DNA from: Klebsiella grimontii | GTDB taxonomy: Bacteria > Pseudomonadota > Gammaproteobacteria > Enterobacterales > Enterobacteriaceae | Length of the DNA stretch: 64,000 bases | Direction of reading: 5' to 3' | Assembly (NCBI RefSeq): GCF_900200035.1 | Contig: NZ_FZTC01000017.1 | Coordinates: 186,001-250,000, forward strand | Shown here: positions 52,572 through 63,870 of the stretch, piece after piece | Position numbering within the stretch: position 1 is the first letter of the stretch | Layout of the letters: each line of letters starts with the position of its first letter | The notes under the pieces: model-generated | Seen by the model: only the letters and a program-made list of their open reading frames with translations | Told to the model about the DNA's origin: nothing | The model's database searches: none | Made by a program: the position numbers and the translations under genes

Positions 52572-54038
52572 TTAGCTCTCTTTATCTTCGAGGGTCTGAC
52601 GGCCAAAAATCACTTCCATGCAGGCGCCGCCGAGAAGGCTGTCCTCGGCCAGGATACGGCCGTCGTACTGGGCAACGATATCGCGGGCAACCGAGAGGCC
52701 CACGCCCTGCCCGGGGCGCAGCGTATCGGCGCGCTGGCCGCGATCGAACACCGCGCTGCGCATCGTTGCCGGGATCCCCGGGCCATCATCTTCAACCAGA
52801 ATATGCAGATGATTGTCGTTGGTCTGACGAACGGAGACTTCCACAAACTCCAGGCAATATTTGCAGGCGTTATCGAGAACGTTGCCCATGACTTCCATAA
52901 AATCGTTCTTTTCGCCGACAAAGCTAATTTCCGGCGAGATATCCAGGGTAATGTTCACGCCTTTGCGCTGATAGACTTTGTTCAGCGCCGAGGTCAGGCT
53001 GTCGAGCAGCGGAGCGATGGGGTGCAGTTCGCGGCTGAGCAGCGAACCGCCGCTGCGCATGCTGGCGCGATGCAGATAGTAGCCAATCTGCTGCGAGATG
53101 CGGCTAATCTGCTCCAGCATCACCGGTTCTGCTTCGTTGACGCTCAGCTTCTCGCCGCGCATGGAACGCAGCGTGCTCTGCATCACCGCGAGAGGGGTTT
53201 TCAGGCTGTGGGTGAGGTCGGTCAGCGTCGTGCGGTATTTATCATAGCGTTCGCGTTCGCTTTTCAGCAGGCGGTTGAGATTGCTGACCAGCCGCGTAAG
53301 CTCTCGGGTGGTGTTCGGGTTGAGCATCTCGCGGTGATGCTCCTCCAGTTCGCGCACCTCTTTGGCCAGCGATTCGATAGGGCGCAGGCTCCACCACGCC
53401 GCGACCCACAATAGCGGGATCACCAGCAGCAGGTTGGCTGCCAGGACGTAAATAAACCAGCTCCACACCATATAGGAGCGCTTCAGCTCCACCGGAATGG
53501 TGTCGACAACCACGATACTGAGCTGCGGCATGGTGCTGGTGGCCGGATAGATGTTGATCGCCACCGAGTGGGTCATCTCGGAGCCGTCGTCCTCTTCCCG
53601 GATGGCGTCCAGCTGTTGCTGAATCTCATGATTGTTGTGCTGCAGCATACTGCTGCTGTCTACGTCGGCCTCAATCTCATGAAAGCCGTTATTTTTGAGC
53701 CAGTCAGGTTGAATACGCTTGACGAGCCACGGAACATCGCGCTGCGCCCACAACAGCTGGCCGTGAGCGTCGTAAATCAGCGTTACCGTGGGGCTCTGCA
53801 TATTGAGGTTATCGGGAATATCAACTTCGATGGTGTTGTTTTCCCACTTCGCCAGCATATAGAACAGGTTGCTCTCGCCGCGCAGCAGGCGGAAGGTGGT
53901 TTTATCGAAGCTAACGCTATATCCCACCAGCGCGACCATGCCATAGGAAAGCGATAGCACCAGCACCACGGCGGCCGTTGCCAGCAGAAAGCGGACGCGC
54001 AACGACAGCGGCAGAATATGCCGCAGTAGCCCTTTCAT
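52572..54038 (-). CDS. phoQ: Two-component sensor kinase PhoQ
   Basis: A 488-residue membrane histidine kinase. It has two transmembrane segments (about 17-39 and 194-214) enclosing the periplasmic sensor with an acidic patch (EEDDGSE, about 148-154) that binds Mg2+ and antimicrobial peptides. A HAMP linker follows, then the phosphoacceptor H277 in LTHSLKTPL and the HATPase domain. It is two residues longer than E. coli PhoQ. It overlaps phoP by 4 bp. Confidence 0.97.
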   Translation of the reverse strand: MKGLLRHILPLSLRVRFLLATAAVVLVLSLSYGMVALVGYSVSFDKTTFRLLRGESNLFYMLAKWENNTIEVDIPDNLNMQSPTVTLIYDAHGQLLWAQRDVPWLVKRIQPDWLKNNGFHEIEADVDSSSMLQHNNHEIQQQLDAIREEDDGSEMTHSVAINIYPATSTMPQLSIVVVDTIPVELKRSYMVWSWFIYVLAANLLLVIPLLWVAAWWSLRPIESLAKEVRELEEHHREMLNPNTTRELTRLVSNLNRLLKSERERYDKYRTTLTDLTHSLKTPLAVMQSTLRSMRGEKLSVNEAEPVMLEQISRISQQIGYYLHRASMRSGGSLLSRELHPIAPLLDSLTSALNKVYQRKGVNITLDISPEISFVGEKNDFMEVMGNVLDNACKYCLEFVEVSVRQTNDNHLHILVEDDGPGIPATMRSAVFDRGQRADTLRPGQGVGLSVARDIVAQYDGRILAEDSLLGGACMEVIFGRQTLEDKES

Positions 54039-54709
54039 CCGCGCAGTTCGAACAGATAGCCCTGGCCGCGCACGGTGGTAATCACATCCTGCGGATACTC
54101 AGCCTGTATTTTTTTGCGCAGTCGTCCCATCAGCACATCGATAGTATGGCTTTCGCGCAGCTCGGCGTCGGGATAGAGCTGCAGCATCAGCGAATCTTTG
54201 CTGACCACTTTGCCCCGGTTGCGGATCAGGGTTTCCATAATGGTGTATTCAAATGCCGTCAGCTTGATGGGCTGGTCGTTGACCGACAGCTCGCGACGCG
54301 ATAAATCCACCTGGAAAGGCGGTATGGAGATGACCTGTGACGCCAGGCCGCTGTTACGCCGCAGCAGCGCCTGCATGCGGGCCGCGACCTCTTCGATATG
54401 GAACGGCTTAGTGACGTAATCATCCGCGCCGGCGCTCAGCACCTCGACTTTATCCTGCCAGCCTTCGCGCGCGGTCAGCACCAGCACCGGCACCGACACG
54501 TCGTGGCTGCGCCAGCGACGAATCAGCGAAAGGCCGTCTTCATCCGGCAGGCCAAGGTCGACGATGGCGATGTCCGGAACATGTTCACCCAGATAGTAAT
54601 CCGCTTCCTTTGCGTCTTCCGCCGCATCGACCTGATGTCCCAGCTCCTGCAGCTGAACTTTCAGGTGATGGCGCAGGAGAGCGTTATCCTCAACCACGAG
54701 TACGCGCAT
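54035..54709 (-). CDS. phoP: Two-component response regulator PhoP
   Basis: A 224-residue OmpR-family regulator. It has a receiver domain with the phosphorylated D51 ([13 protein letters not shown]) and a C-terminal winged helix that binds paired GTTTA repeats. It controls Mg2+ uptake, lipid A modification and peptide resistance. The upstream PhoP box indicates autoactivation, as in E. coli and Salmonella. Confidence 0.98.
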   Translation of the reverse strand: MRVLVVEDNALLRHHLKVQLQELGHQVDAAEDAKEADYYLGEHVPDIAIVDLGLPDEDGLSLIRRWRSHDVSVPVLVLTAREGWQDKVEVLSAGADDYVTKPFHIEEVAARMQALLRRNSGLASQVISIPPFQVDLSRRELSVNDQPIKLTAFEYTIMETLIRNRGKVVSKDSLMLQLYPDAELRESHTIDVLMGRLRKKIQAEYPQDVITTVRGQGYLFELRG

Positions 54710-54752
54710 GCCCGTTCTCCATTTTATTTATGATTTGAATAGTTTAGCGCTT

Positions 54753-54786
54753 ATTATACACCTTTAACATAAACAGCTGTTAAATA
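54753..54786 (-). promoter_or_regulatory. PhoP box and -10 of phoPQ
   Basis: On the minus strand TATTTA-N5-TGTTTA (54770-54786) is a PhoP direct repeat with one mismatch in the first half. It is followed 11 bp later by a perfect TATAAT (54753-54758). This spacing puts the box in the -35 position typical of PhoP-activated promoters. Confidence 0.82.
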
Positions 54787-54793
54787 AAGAATT

Positions 54794-55240
54794 TTATTTG
54801 ATTTTTTGTACCTCAGTCTCGTGAGGCGTCAGGACGAGTCCGTCTTCGGCCGCGGGCGACATCATGGGAACCGGGCGCAGCGTACGTTTATCGATCAGGA
54901 CGGAATGGGGTTCGTCAGGGGCAAACAGATGCTGCTCTCCCCACTGGCGTAGCGCAACCACCACAGGGAACAAACGCTCCCCCTTTGCCGTCAGTACGTA
55001 TTCCTGATAAGCCGTGCCGTCCGAGGCGGCTTGCGTCGTGAGGATACCTGAATTTACCAGTTTGTGCAGACGGTCAGAGAGAATATTACGCGCCATACCG
55101 AGGCTTCGCTGGAAATCGCTAAAGCGGCGCATACCATCGAAGGCGTCGCGCACAATCAACAAGGACCAGCGATCGCCGATAATATCCACGCTTCGGGCGA
55201 CGGGGCAGGTTTCGTTTTTCATTTTTTCACGCGCAGGCAT
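54794..55240 (-). CDS. HxlR-family transcriptional regulator
   Basis: A 148-residue winged-helix regulator. The HxlR signature CPVARSVDIIGDRWSLLIVRDAF has an N-terminal cysteine (C12), often the redox or electrophile sensor in this family (for example YodB, HypR). A C-terminal tail of about 35 residues extends past the HxlR domain. It is divergent from an MFS exporter, and repeated dyads lie between them. The signal sensed is unknown. Its direction reads toward phoP, 84 bp away. Confidence 0.9.
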   Translation of the reverse strand: MPAREKMKNETCPVARSVDIIGDRWSLLIVRDAFDGMRRFSDFQRSLGMARNILSDRLHKLVNSGILTTQAASDGTAYQEYVLTAKGERLFPVVVALRQWGEQHLFAPDEPHSVLIDKRTLRPVPMMSPAAEDGLVLTPHETEVQKIK

Positions 55241-55263
55241 GGGCTCTCCAAACGGTCGGGTAA

Positions 55264-55320
55264 ACTAGTTGCATTTTAAAACTCCCTGTTCTAGCCTACA
55301 ACTGGTTTTATTTTGAAACT
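55264..55320. repeat. Two direct-repeat operators between HxlR and MFS genes
   Basis: ACTAGTTGCATTTTAAAACT (55264-55283) and ACTGGTTTTATTTTGAAACT (55301-55320) agree at 16 of 20 positions. Each is a partial dyad (GTT...AAC), fitting two dimer sites for the HxlR regulator over the overlapping promoters. Confidence 0.6.
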
Positions 55321-55340
55321 AGATTATTAAGGCTGGAATC

Positions 55341-56570
55341 ATGAAAGCGTCAATGTTATCCCCATCGCTAATAGACCCGGAAACGGTTATGCCGCGTAGC
55401 CTGGTGTGGCTGTTTGCTCTCGCCAGCGGGTTGAGCGTGGCGAACGTTTATTACGCACAACCGCTGCTCGACGCGCTGGCGCGAGATTTCGCCATCAGCG
55501 ACGCCGCGATTGGCGGGGTGATTGCGGCGACTCAGATTGGCTGCGCGATGGCGTTGCTCTTGCTGGTACCGCTGGGCGACAGAGTCAATCGCCGCCGCCT
55601 GATAGCGACGCAGGTTTTTCTGTTGATCGCTGCGCTGACGGCGGTGAGTCTGGCGTCGACCACCGTGATGCTGTTGGGCGGCATGCTTGCCGTTGGCCTG
55701 CTGGGTACCGCAATGACCCAGGGGTTGATCGCCTATGCCGCCAGCGCCGCTTCGCCCCATGAACAGGGACGCGTGGTGGGCGCCGCGCAGAGCGGAGTCT
55801 TTATCGGGCTGCTGCTGGCGCGGGTATTTTCAGGGGGCGTAAGCGATCTCTTCGGCTGGCGCGGGGTATACATCTTTGCCGCTTTACTGATGCTGGGCAT
55901 TGCGCTGCCGCTGTGGCGTCGGCTGCCGGTGTTAGCGGTAGCGTCGACCCCCCTGAGCTACCCGCGCCTGTTGGCATCGATGCTGACTCTGCTGCGTCAG
56001 GAAAAAGTGCTTCAGGTGCGCGGCGTGCTGGCGTTACTGATGTTTGCCGCCTTCAATATCTTCTGGAGCGCGCTGGTTTTGCCCTTGAGCGCTCCGCCCT
56101 TCGGCTTTTCGCATACGGAGATCGGCGCCCTGGGCCTGGTGGGGGCTATCGGCGCCCTGGCGGCGGGGCGAGCCGGTAAATGGGCCGATCGCGGATACGG
56201 GCAGCGCACCAGCGCCGTGGCCCTGGTCATGTTGCTGGTGGCCTGGTGGCCATTATCGCTGATGGCATGGTCGCCAGCGGCGCTGTTGGCTGGCATTGTG
56301 CTGCTGGATCTCGGCGGTCAGGCGCTGCATGTCACTAATCAAAGCATGATTTTCCGTACCCGACCCGAAGCGCACAGCAGGCTGGTCGGTCTGTATATGC
56401 TGTTTTATGCGCTTGGCAGCGGTTTGGGGGCGGTTAGTACGACCGCGGTATATGCGCGCGCGGGATGGCAGGGCGTTTGCCTGCTGGGGGCATCGGTCAG
56501 TCTGCTGGCGCTGCTGTTCTGGTTGATGACTCGGGGCGTGATGACCAACCATAACGGTGGTGAAGGGTAG
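55341..56570 (+). CDS. MFS transporter, putative exporter
   Basis: A 409-residue protein with about 12 membrane segments, motif A variant GDRVNRRRL after segment 2, and YYAQPLL in segment 1. It is the same subfamily as the MFS gene at 974-2188, and the two appear to be distant paralogues. Substrate unknown. Its divergent partner is an HxlR regulator, so an inducible exporter for a reactive or toxic compound is a reasonable inference. Confidence 0.88.
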   Translation: MKASMLSPSLIDPETVMPRSLVWLFALASGLSVANVYYAQPLLDALARDFAISDAAIGGVIAATQIGCAMALLLLVPLGDRVNRRRLIATQVFLLIAALTAVSLASTTVMLLGGMLAVGLLGTAMTQGLIAYAASAASPHEQGRVVGAAQSGVFIGLLLARVFSGGVSDLFGWRGVYIFAALLMLGIALPLWRRLPVLAVASTPLSYPRLLASMLTLLRQEKVLQVRGVLALLMFAAFNIFWSALVLPLSAPPFGFSHTEIGALGLVGAIGALAAGRAGKWADRGYGQRTSAVALVMLLVAWWPLSLMAWSPAALLAGIVLLDLGGQALHVTNQSMIFRTRPEAHSRLVGLYMLFYALGSGLGAVSTTAVYARAGWQGVCLLGASVSLLALLFWLMTRGVMTNHNGGEG

Positions 56571-56657
56571 CGGAGAACGAGCGGCGATGTTAATTTTTTG
56601 TGTAATATAGCGGAATAGCGGATGTCGTTTTTAATGGCGCGCGGGAGCGTAAATCAC

Positions 56658-57464
56658 ATGCCACAACAGAAACGTGCGGATTGGGTCCGCCTGGCCCAGT
56701 CGCCCGCGCATATTGAGCGTATCGAAGCCTTTTTCGGCGGCCACGGTTATGAGCCTCACCGGCATGATACTTACGCCATTGGCCAGACGCTCTCCGGCGT
56801 GCAGCGCTTTCACTATCGCGGCGGCCTCCAGCACAGCCTCCCCGGTGGGACGATGGTTTTGCACCCCGATGAGGTCCATGACGGCGAGGCAGGGACCGAG
56901 GAGGGGTTTCGCTACCGGATGGTGTACATTGAGCCCGCGCTGATTCAAAAGATCCTTGGCGGTAGGCCGTTGCCCTTTATCCCCGGGGGAATATCCAGCG
57001 ATCCGCGCTTGCTGCACGCCGCGCTGCCGTTGCTGAAAGACGTCAATGCCCACTTCGCGCCTCTGGAGGAGGAGGACGCGCTGTACGATCTGGCGCAGAC
57101 CCTGGCCGCCGTCGGCGGCCAGCGCTTTCGACGCCGGGCCTTCGATTACCCCGCCGCGGAAAGGGCCCGGGAGTATATCCACGCCTGTTTTGCGCAGAAC
57201 ATCACCCTCGACACTCTGGCGAACGTCAGCGGCAGAGACCGCTGGAGCCTGAGCCGCGATTTCAGGGCGCTGTTTGGCGCCAGCCCCTGGCGTTATGTGA
57301 TGATGAGGCGCCTCGAATTTTGCCGCCAGCGGATGCTGGCAGGGGATAATCTGGCGGATATCGCAGCCCACGCGGGCTTTGCCGATCAAAGCCATATGAC
57401 GCGCCAGTTCATCAGCCGCTTTGGCCTCTCTCCCGGCCGCTGGCTGAAGTTTGTCCGCCCCTGA
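56658..57464 (+). CDS. AraC-family transcriptional regulator
   Basis: A 268-residue regulator with an N-terminal cupin-type effector domain (HRHDTYAIGQTLSGVQRFHYRGG, about 35-57) and a C-terminal double helix-turn-helix (ending ADQSHMTRQFISRFGLSPGRWLKF). The effector is unknown. I prefer ATG 56658 (MPQQKRADW), preceded by GGGAG; ATG codons at 56622 and 56634 are also in frame. It lies 87 bp after the MFS gene and 82 bp before a cupin gene on the same strand. Confidence 0.87.
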   Translation: MPQQKRADWVRLAQSPAHIERIEAFFGGHGYEPHRHDTYAIGQTLSGVQRFHYRGGLQHSLPGGTMVLHPDEVHDGEAGTEEGFRYRMVYIEPALIQKILGGRPLPFIPGGISSDPRLLHAALPLLKDVNAHFAPLEEEDALYDLAQTLAAVGGQRFRRRAFDYPAAERAREYIHACFAQNITLDTLANVSGRDRWSLSRDFRALFGASPWRYVMMRRLEFCRQRMLAGDNLADIAAHAGFADQSHMTRQFISRFGLSPGRWLKFVRP

Positions 57465-57546
57465 CGCGCCGCGAGTTGCACAATCGTTCAATCTCTGCGG
57501 TGGGGAGTTATCTATGCTGACAGCCTTTATCACAAGGAGTCAGCTC

Positions 57547-57909
57547 ATGTATCAATCGATTAATATTGCGCAGAAATTCACTCTCTTTACCGAGCAATGG
57601 CAGCCGAAGGTGGTGGCCGAAATGAATGATTATCAGTTCAAGGTGGTCAGGATCTTCGGCGACTTTATCTGGCATAGCCATCCGGAAACGGATGAAACCC
57701 TGATTGTGCTGGAGGGCGTGCTGCGTCTGGATTTTCGCGATAAGCATCTGTTGCTCCAGGCCGGCGAAATGATCGTGGTGCCTCGGGGCGTTGAGCATAA
57801 AACCTCGGCGGAAACCGAAACCAAACTTATGCTGATCGAACCGCGCGGCGTCCTGAATACCGGGCATGAGGGCGGAGATCGGACCGCGGTGAACGACGTC
57901 TGGATTTAA
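57547..57909 (+). CDS. Cupin domain protein
   Basis: A 120-residue single-domain cupin. Metal-site residues H43, H45, E50 (WHSHPETDETLIVLEG) and H84 (GVEHKT) are all present. Such proteins act as small metal-dependent dioxygenases, isomerases or binding proteins; the reaction is not assignable. ATG 57547 follows AAGGAG at 57534-57539, better than upstream in-frame starts. It may be the target of the preceding AraC gene, and it converges on purB. Confidence 0.88.
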   Translation: MYQSINIAQKFTLFTEQWQPKVVAEMNDYQFKVVRIFGDFIWHSHPETDETLIVLEGVLRLDFRDKHLLLQAGEMIVVPRGVEHKTSAETETKLMLIEPRGVLNTGHEGGDRTAVNDVWI

Positions 57910-57927
57910 CGATCGCGGGGGCAGGGA

Positions 57928-57956
57928 AACCCTCTTCCCAGAGCGGAAAGAGGGTG
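57928..57956. terminator. Hairpin between cupin gene and purB
   Basis: CCCTCTT (57930-57936) pairs with AAGAGGG (57948-57954), extended by CC/GG, between the convergent genes. T runs are short, so terminator strength is uncertain. Confidence 0.45.
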
Positions 57957-57963
57957 GAAAGGT

Positions 57964-59337
<1,374 letters not shown>

Positions 59338-59979
59338 TCACAACTCCGGGGTTAAATGAGCAAGAATTTGTTTTGCCTGGTTAACCAGACGATGACGAGA
59401 AAACATCAGCTGCAGGCGCCCGCCGCCGACCTGGTGCCAGAGCACCGCGGAGCGAATTCCGGCCAGCAGGGCAGAGCGAACCTTCGCCTGAACCTGAGGG
59501 CTTTGCAGCACGGCGGGAGAGCCGGTCACCTGAATCCGCGGGCCCAGCGGGCTAATGACATCAACATAGATGCCGGCCATCGCGCTGAGCAGCGTCTCGG
59601 ATTGCAGATCGAAATGTTCAAGCTGACGGCGCAGGCCACCGATACGGTTGCCGAGGGTATCCATGGCTCCCTTGCTGGCGGCAAGCTTACGCTCCAGCAC
59701 CATCAGGCTTAAAGTATAGCGGGTAAGTTCGGCGTTCAGCCCCTGGCGGCTGCTGGTATTCAGCACGCCAATAAGGGTCTCCAGCCCGAGGCGAAGATTG
59801 GCTTCGCTACCACCGAACACCGCCAGCGTTGAATCCGGATCGAGGTCGATGATGCTGTTCAGCGACACATGCAGAGCATCGCTATCGCAGTGCCCCTGGT
59901 GCGCCAGTTCCTGAACCAGACGCGCGGCCTGGCAAACGCCGGCCAGCGCCAGCGTAATGTCATAATAATTCTTCGCCAC
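59338..59979 (-). CDS. hflD: High-frequency lysogenisation protein HflD
   Basis: A 213-residue peripheral inner-membrane protein of the HflD family, all-helical, matching E. coli HflD throughout. It binds lambda CII and lowers lysogeny; its normal cell function is not clear. It lies between mnmA (upstream, 59-bp gap) and purB (3-bp gap) in the same operon. Confidence 0.96.
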   Translation of the reverse strand: MAKNYYDITLALAGVCQAARLVQELAHQGHCDSDALHVSLNSIIDLDPDSTLAVFGGSEANLRLGLETLIGVLNTSSRQGLNAELTRYTLSLMVLERKLAASKGAMDTLGNRIGGLRRQLEHFDLQSETLLSAMAGIYVDVISPLGPRIQVTGSPAVLQSPQVQAKVRSALLAGIRSAVLWHQVGGGRLQLMFSRHRLVNQAKQILAHLTPEL

Positions 59980-60038
59980 ACATTCTCCTTATAAACCGCC
60001 AAATGCCCGAGCGGCGCATTCAGCGGCTGAAATGTCTG

Positions 60039-61145
60039 TCAAGCCGGCAGCGGCAAGCGCTGTTCGATAATCCCGCCGCCGAGGCAGACTTCGCCGCGGT
60101 AGAAGACCGCAGACTGGCCCGGCGTCACGGCGGCAACCGGCTCATCAAAGATGACTTCAATGCGGTCGTCATCCAGCGCTTTAACGCTGCAGGGGATATC
60201 GGTCTGACGGTAGCGGGTTTTCACCGTGCAGCGCAGCGTGCCCGTAACCGGCTCGCGGTCGACCCAGTGCAGCTGTTGGGCAATCAGCCCAACGGACATC
60301 AGACGCGGATGGTCGTGGCCCTGGGCGACAACCAGAATATTGTTTTCGACGTCTTTGTCGACCACGTACCACGGGTCTTCGCCGCCGTCTTTGATACCGC
60401 CGATGCCAAGGCCTTTACGCTGCCCAAGGGTGTGGTACATCAGGCCCTGATGCTCGCCAACTTCGTCGCCGTCAACGCTGATAATTTTTCCCGGCTGAGC
60501 GGGCAGGTAGCGGCCAAGGAACTCACGGAATTTGCGTTCGCCGATAAAACAGATACCGGTCGAGTCTTTTTTCTTCGCGGTAATGAGATCCAACTCTTCG
60601 GCGATTTTACGCACCTGCGGCTTTTCCAGCTCCCCCACCGGGAACAGGCTTTGCGCGATCTGTTCGTGGCTTAGGGTATAAAGGAAGTAGCTCTGGTCTT
60701 TGTTACCGTCGAGGCCGCGCAGCAGCTGGCTCTTGCCGTTAACGTCGGCGCGGCGCACGTAGTGTCCGGTAGCGATGTAGTCGGCGCCGAGGTCTTCTGC
60801 GGCAAATTCGAGGAAAGCTTTAAATTTAATTTCTTTGTTACACAGAATATCCGGGTTCGGCGTGCGTCCGGCTTTGTATTCTTCAAGGAACAGTTCGAAT
60901 ACGTTGTCCCAGTATTCTGCGGCAAAGTTAACGGTATGAAGTTCAATTCCCAGCTTATCGCAAACGGCCTGCGCGTCGGCAAGATCCGCCGCTGCGGTGC
61001 AGTATTCCTCGCCGTCGTCTTCTTCCCAGTTCTTCATGAACAGGCCTTCCACCTTATACCCTTGCTGGAGCAGCAGGTAGGCGGAAACTGAGGAATCAAC
61101 CCCGCCGGACATGCCGACGATCACTTTTTTCTGGCTTTCTGACAT
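60039..61145 (-). CDS. mnmA: tRNA 2-thiouridine(34) synthase MnmA
   Basis: A 368-residue ATP pyrophosphatase that thiolates U34 of tRNA-Lys, -Glu and -Gln. The PP-loop SGGVDSS is at residues 14-20. The catalytic cysteines lie in [12 protein letters not shown] and [14 protein letters not shown] set the start at ATG 61145 ([11 protein letters not shown]), which gives the E. coli length. In-frame ATGs upstream (at 61157 and 61190) would add 4 or 15 residues. Confidence 0.97.
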   Translation of the reverse strand: MSESQKKVIVGMSGGVDSSVSAYLLLQQGYKVEGLFMKNWEEDDGEEYCTAAADLADAQAVCDKLGIELHTVNFAAEYWDNVFELFLEEYKAGRTPNPDILCNKEIKFKAFLEFAAEDLGADYIATGHYVRRADVNGKSQLLRGLDGNKDQSYFLYTLSHEQIAQSLFPVGELEKPQVRKIAEELDLITAKKKDSTGICFIGERKFREFLGRYLPAQPGKIISVDGDEVGEHQGLMYHTLGQRKGLGIGGIKDGGEDPWYVVDKDVENNILVVAQGHDHPRLMSVGLIAQQLHWVDREPVTGTLRCTVKTRYRQTDIPCSVKALDDDRIEVIFDEPVAAVTPGQSAVFYRGEVCLGGGIIEQRLPLPA

Positions 61146-61183
61146 TGGAATACTCATTACATTGAACTTCGAGGCGGCGTATT

Positions 61184-61660
61184 CTAGCACGCGTCCTCGG
61201 TTGAGGCACCCCCTGTAAACGGCCAGTTAAATTCACCGATGAGCGACAGCGGGTAGCGCGGATCCTGCTGATAGCTGCGAATGCTCTCAGCAACCAGTTG
61301 AGAACGCAGGTTTGTCGCGTTAAGAATTTCCTCAGCGCTAAGCCACAGGCAGCGATCGATATCACTATCATGGGGCTCGGTGGCGCACGTATCGTTAAGC
61401 TCGATAGTAAAGAGGAAGCGCAAAAATGGGGTGCGATCCGGGGCTATCCACTGATGCAGGCGAAGAAAGTGCTGCGGCGTGGCGCGAATGCCGGTCTCTT
61501 CCCAGAGCTCGCGCTCTGCGGCCTGAACCAGCGTTTCATCGGCTTCGAGGTGGCCCGCAGGCTGGTTCCACAGCGCTTTTCCGTTGATCGTCTCTTCAAC
61601 AACGAGGAATTTGCCTTTCGCGTGAACCACGCAGGCGACGGTGACGTGCGGTTTAAACAT
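61184..61660 (-). CDS. nudJ: Nudix phosphatase NudJ
   Basis: A 158-residue Nudix hydrolase with an intact Nudix box ([23 protein letters not shown]). E. coli NudJ (YmfB) hydrolyses HMP-PP, an intermediate of thiamine synthesis, and nucleoside phosphates. It is five residues longer than the E. coli protein at the C-terminus. It lies 38 bp upstream of mnmA and 20 bp downstream of rluE. Confidence 0.96.
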   Translation of the reverse strand: MFKPHVTVACVVHAKGKFLVVEETINGKALWNQPAGHLEADETLVQAAERELWEETGIRATPQHFLRLHQWIAPDRTPFLRFLFTIELNDTCATEPHDSDIDRCLWLSAEEILNATNLRSQLVAESIRSYQQDPRYPLSLIGEFNWPFTGGASTEDAC

Positions 61661-61680
61661 TGATTTTCCTTAGGCTACTG

Positions 61681-62331
61681 TTAATCAATTTTGCGCCATT
61701 CGCCGTTGGCCAGGCCATCCAGCGTATAGCCGCCCATCGCGTAGCGAATCAGACGTAGCGTCGGAAAGCCGACGTGGGCGGTCATCCGCCGCACCTGGCG
61801 GTTGCGCCCTTCATAGAGGGTGATTTTAAGCCAGCTGGTAGGGATGGATTTGCGCTCGCGAATGGGCGGATTTCGCGGCCATAGCCACTCTGGCTCCGCC
61901 ACCCGCTCGACTCCCGCAGGCAGGGTGGGGCCGTCATTCAGCGTGACGCCGTCGCGAAGGGCGGCCAGCGCGTCCGCCGTGGGTTCGCCTTCCACCTGGA
62001 CATAATAAATCTTTCCGGTGCGCTTGCCCGGCTGGGTGAGGGCCGCCTGCAGCGCGCCGTCGTTAGTCAGCACCAGCAGGCCTTCGCTATCGCGGTCCAG
62101 CCGACCGGCAGCGTAGACGCCGGCAACCGGAATAAAATCTTTAAGCGTGCTGCGTCCGGCTTCATCGGTAAATTGCGGCAATACATCATATGGTTTATTG
62201 AACAAGATCACAGTTTTTGGCTGGCGTTCTTTGCGTTGTCTGGTGACTTGTTGCGTGCTGAATCGCTCAACGCGATGTTTTCTAAATGAAGTTTTTTGCA
62301 TGGTATTTTCAGACTCAATCAATTGCCGCAT
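61681..62331 (-). CDS. rluE: 23S rRNA pseudouridine(2457) synthase RluE
   Basis: A 216-residue RsuA-family pseudouridine synthase with catalytic aspartate in [12 protein letters not shown] and the GRNRQVRRM loop. A basic N-terminal tail lacks an S4 domain. It makes pseudouridine 2457 in 23S rRNA. It is divergent from icd with a 236-bp spacer. A second in-frame ATG at 62301 (MQKTSFRKH) could be the true start, since both exist in E. coli. Confidence 0.95.
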   Translation of the reverse strand: MRQLIESENTMQKTSFRKHRVERFSTQQVTRQRKERQPKTVILFNKPYDVLPQFTDEAGRSTLKDFIPVAGVYAAGRLDRDSEGLLVLTNDGALQAALTQPGKRTGKIYYVQVEGEPTADALAALRDGVTLNDGPTLPAGVERVAEPEWLWPRNPPIRERKSIPTSWLKITLYEGRNRQVRRMTAHVGFPTLRLIRYAMGGYTLDGLANGEWRKID

Positions 62332-62380
62332 TATAGCCTAATTACGAATGCCTTTCATGGACGCAAACATTCAGGTAGTA

Positions 62381-62409
62381 TTGACATGCTCATTACAACT
62401 TATTAACAA
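62381..62409 (+). promoter_or_regulatory. Candidate icd promoter
   Basis: TTGACA at 62381-62386 is a consensus -35. Weak -10-like AT stretches (TATTAA, TAACAA) lie within 62401-62409. The icd gene begins about 160 bp later, so a long leader is implied. Confidence 0.4.
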
Positions 62410-62567
62410 AAAGGTTGCTCAAACCGATTCGCATTACAGGAAGGCGACACGGACGCGAAATCTCCGGTTAGCGGGATATTCCGATGACGGGAGTGGGCGA
62501 ATAAAGCCAACGCCCGGCTAGCGTGAAGAGGGAAGAGCAGAACCAGAAGCGCTCGAAGGAGAGGTTA

Positions 62568-63818
62568 ATGGAAAGCAAAGTAGTAGTTCCGGCGGAAGGT
62601 CAAAAAATCACCCTGCAAAACGGCAAGCTGAACGTCCCTAATAACCCGATTATCCCGTTCATCGAAGGCGATGGTATCGGTGTTGACGTCACTCCGGCGA
62701 TGCTGAAAGTGGTTGATGCTGCCGTTGAGAAAGCCTATAAGGGCGAGCGTAAAATTTCCTGGATGGAAGTTTACACCGGTGAAAAATCGACCCAGGTTTA
62801 TGGCCAGGATGTCTGGCTGCCTGCCGAAACTCTTGATCTGATTCGTGAATATCGTGTTGCTATCAAAGGCCCTCTGACTACGCCAGTCGGCGGCGGCATT
62901 CGTTCTCTGAACGTTGCCCTGCGTCAGGAACTGGACCTCTACGTTTGCCTGCGCCCGGTTCGTTATTATCAGGGTACTCCGAGCCCGGTTAAACATCCTG
63001 AACTGACCGATATGGTTATCTTCCGCGAAAACTCCGAAGACATCTACGCCGGTATCGAGTGGAAAGCCGATTCTGCCGAAGCGGATAAAGTGATCAAATT
63101 CCTGCGCGATGAAATGGGCGTGAAGAAAATTCGCTTCCCGGAACATTGCGGTATCGGCATCAAGCCGTGCTCTGAAGAAGGTACCAAACGCCTGGTTCGC
63201 GCCGCCATTGAATACGCCATCACCAACGATCGCGATTCACTGACTCTGGTGCACAAAGGCAACATCATGAAATTCACCGAAGGCGCGTTCAAAGACTGGG
63301 GCTACCAGCTGGCACGCGAAGAGTTCGGCGGTGAGCTGATTGACGGCGGCCCGTGGCTGAAGATCAAAAACCCGAACACCGGGAAAGAGATCGTCGTGAA
63401 AGACGTTATCGCCGACGCCTTCCTGCAGCAGATCCTGCTGCGTCCGGCGGAATACGATGTTATCGCCTGTATGAACCTGAACGGCGACTATATCTCTGAC
63501 GCCCTGGCGGCGCAGGTTGGCGGTATCGGTATTGCCCCGGGTGCGAACATCGGCGACGAGTGCGCGCTGTTCGAAGCGACCCACGGTACTGCGCCGAAAT
63601 ATGCCGGCCAGGATAAAGTGAACCCAGGTTCTATTATTCTGTCCGCTGAGATGATGCTGCGCCACATGCAGTGGTTCGAAGCCGCAGACTTAATCGTTAA
63701 AGGCACTGAAGGCGCAATTGCTGCCAAGACCGTGACCTATGACTTTGAGCGTCTGATGGAAGGCGCTAAGCTGCTGAAATGTTCAGAGTTTGGCGACGCG
63801 ATCATCGCGAACATGTAA
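62568..63818 (+). CDS. icd: Isocitrate dehydrogenase (NADP+)
   Basis: A 416-residue TCA-cycle enzyme that makes 2-oxoglutarate and NADPH. The serine phosphorylated by AceK lies in [13 protein letters not shown]. Metal and substrate residues are intact, as is the C-terminal segment that holds the phage 21/e14 attachment site in E. coli. ATG 62568 ([11 protein letters not shown]) follows AAGGAGAGG; the frame opens 45 bases earlier. No prophage junction is seen at the 3' end. Confidence 0.98.
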   Translation: MESKVVVPAEGQKITLQNGKLNVPNNPIIPFIEGDGIGVDVTPAMLKVVDAAVEKAYKGERKISWMEVYTGEKSTQVYGQDVWLPAETLDLIREYRVAIKGPLTTPVGGGIRSLNVALRQELDLYVCLRPVRYYQGTPSPVKHPELTDMVIFRENSEDIYAGIEWKADSAEADKVIKFLRDEMGVKKIRFPEHCGIGIKPCSEEGTKRLVRAAIEYAITNDRDSLTLVHKGNIMKFTEGAFKDWGYQLAREEFGGELIDGGPWLKIKNPNTGKEIVVKDVIADAFLQQILLRPAEYDVIACMNLNGDYISDALAAQVGGIGIAPGANIGDECALFEATHGTAPKYAGQDKVNPGSIILSAEMMLRHMQWFEAADLIVKGTEGAIAAKTVTYDFERLMEGAKLLKCSEFGDAIIANM

Positions 63819-63835
63819 TCCCGTCTCTGGGTTAG

Positions 63836-63869
63836 ACAAAAACGGGAGCCGATGGGCTCCCGTTTTTTT
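63836..63869. terminator. Bidirectional terminator after icd
   Basis: AACGGGAGCC (63841-63850) and GGCTCCCGTT (63855-63864) pair perfectly around GATG. T follows on the plus strand, and on the minus strand the stem is followed by TTTTTG. It can end both icd and the leftward small frame at 63871. Confidence 0.92.
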
Positions 63870-63870
63870 A

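Noticed and set aside
63750-63830. Phage 21/e14-type attachment site occupied by a prophage at the icd 3' end
   Set aside because: The icd end is a normal full-length C-terminus followed by a terminator, with no integrase or duplicated icd tail in the remaining sequence.
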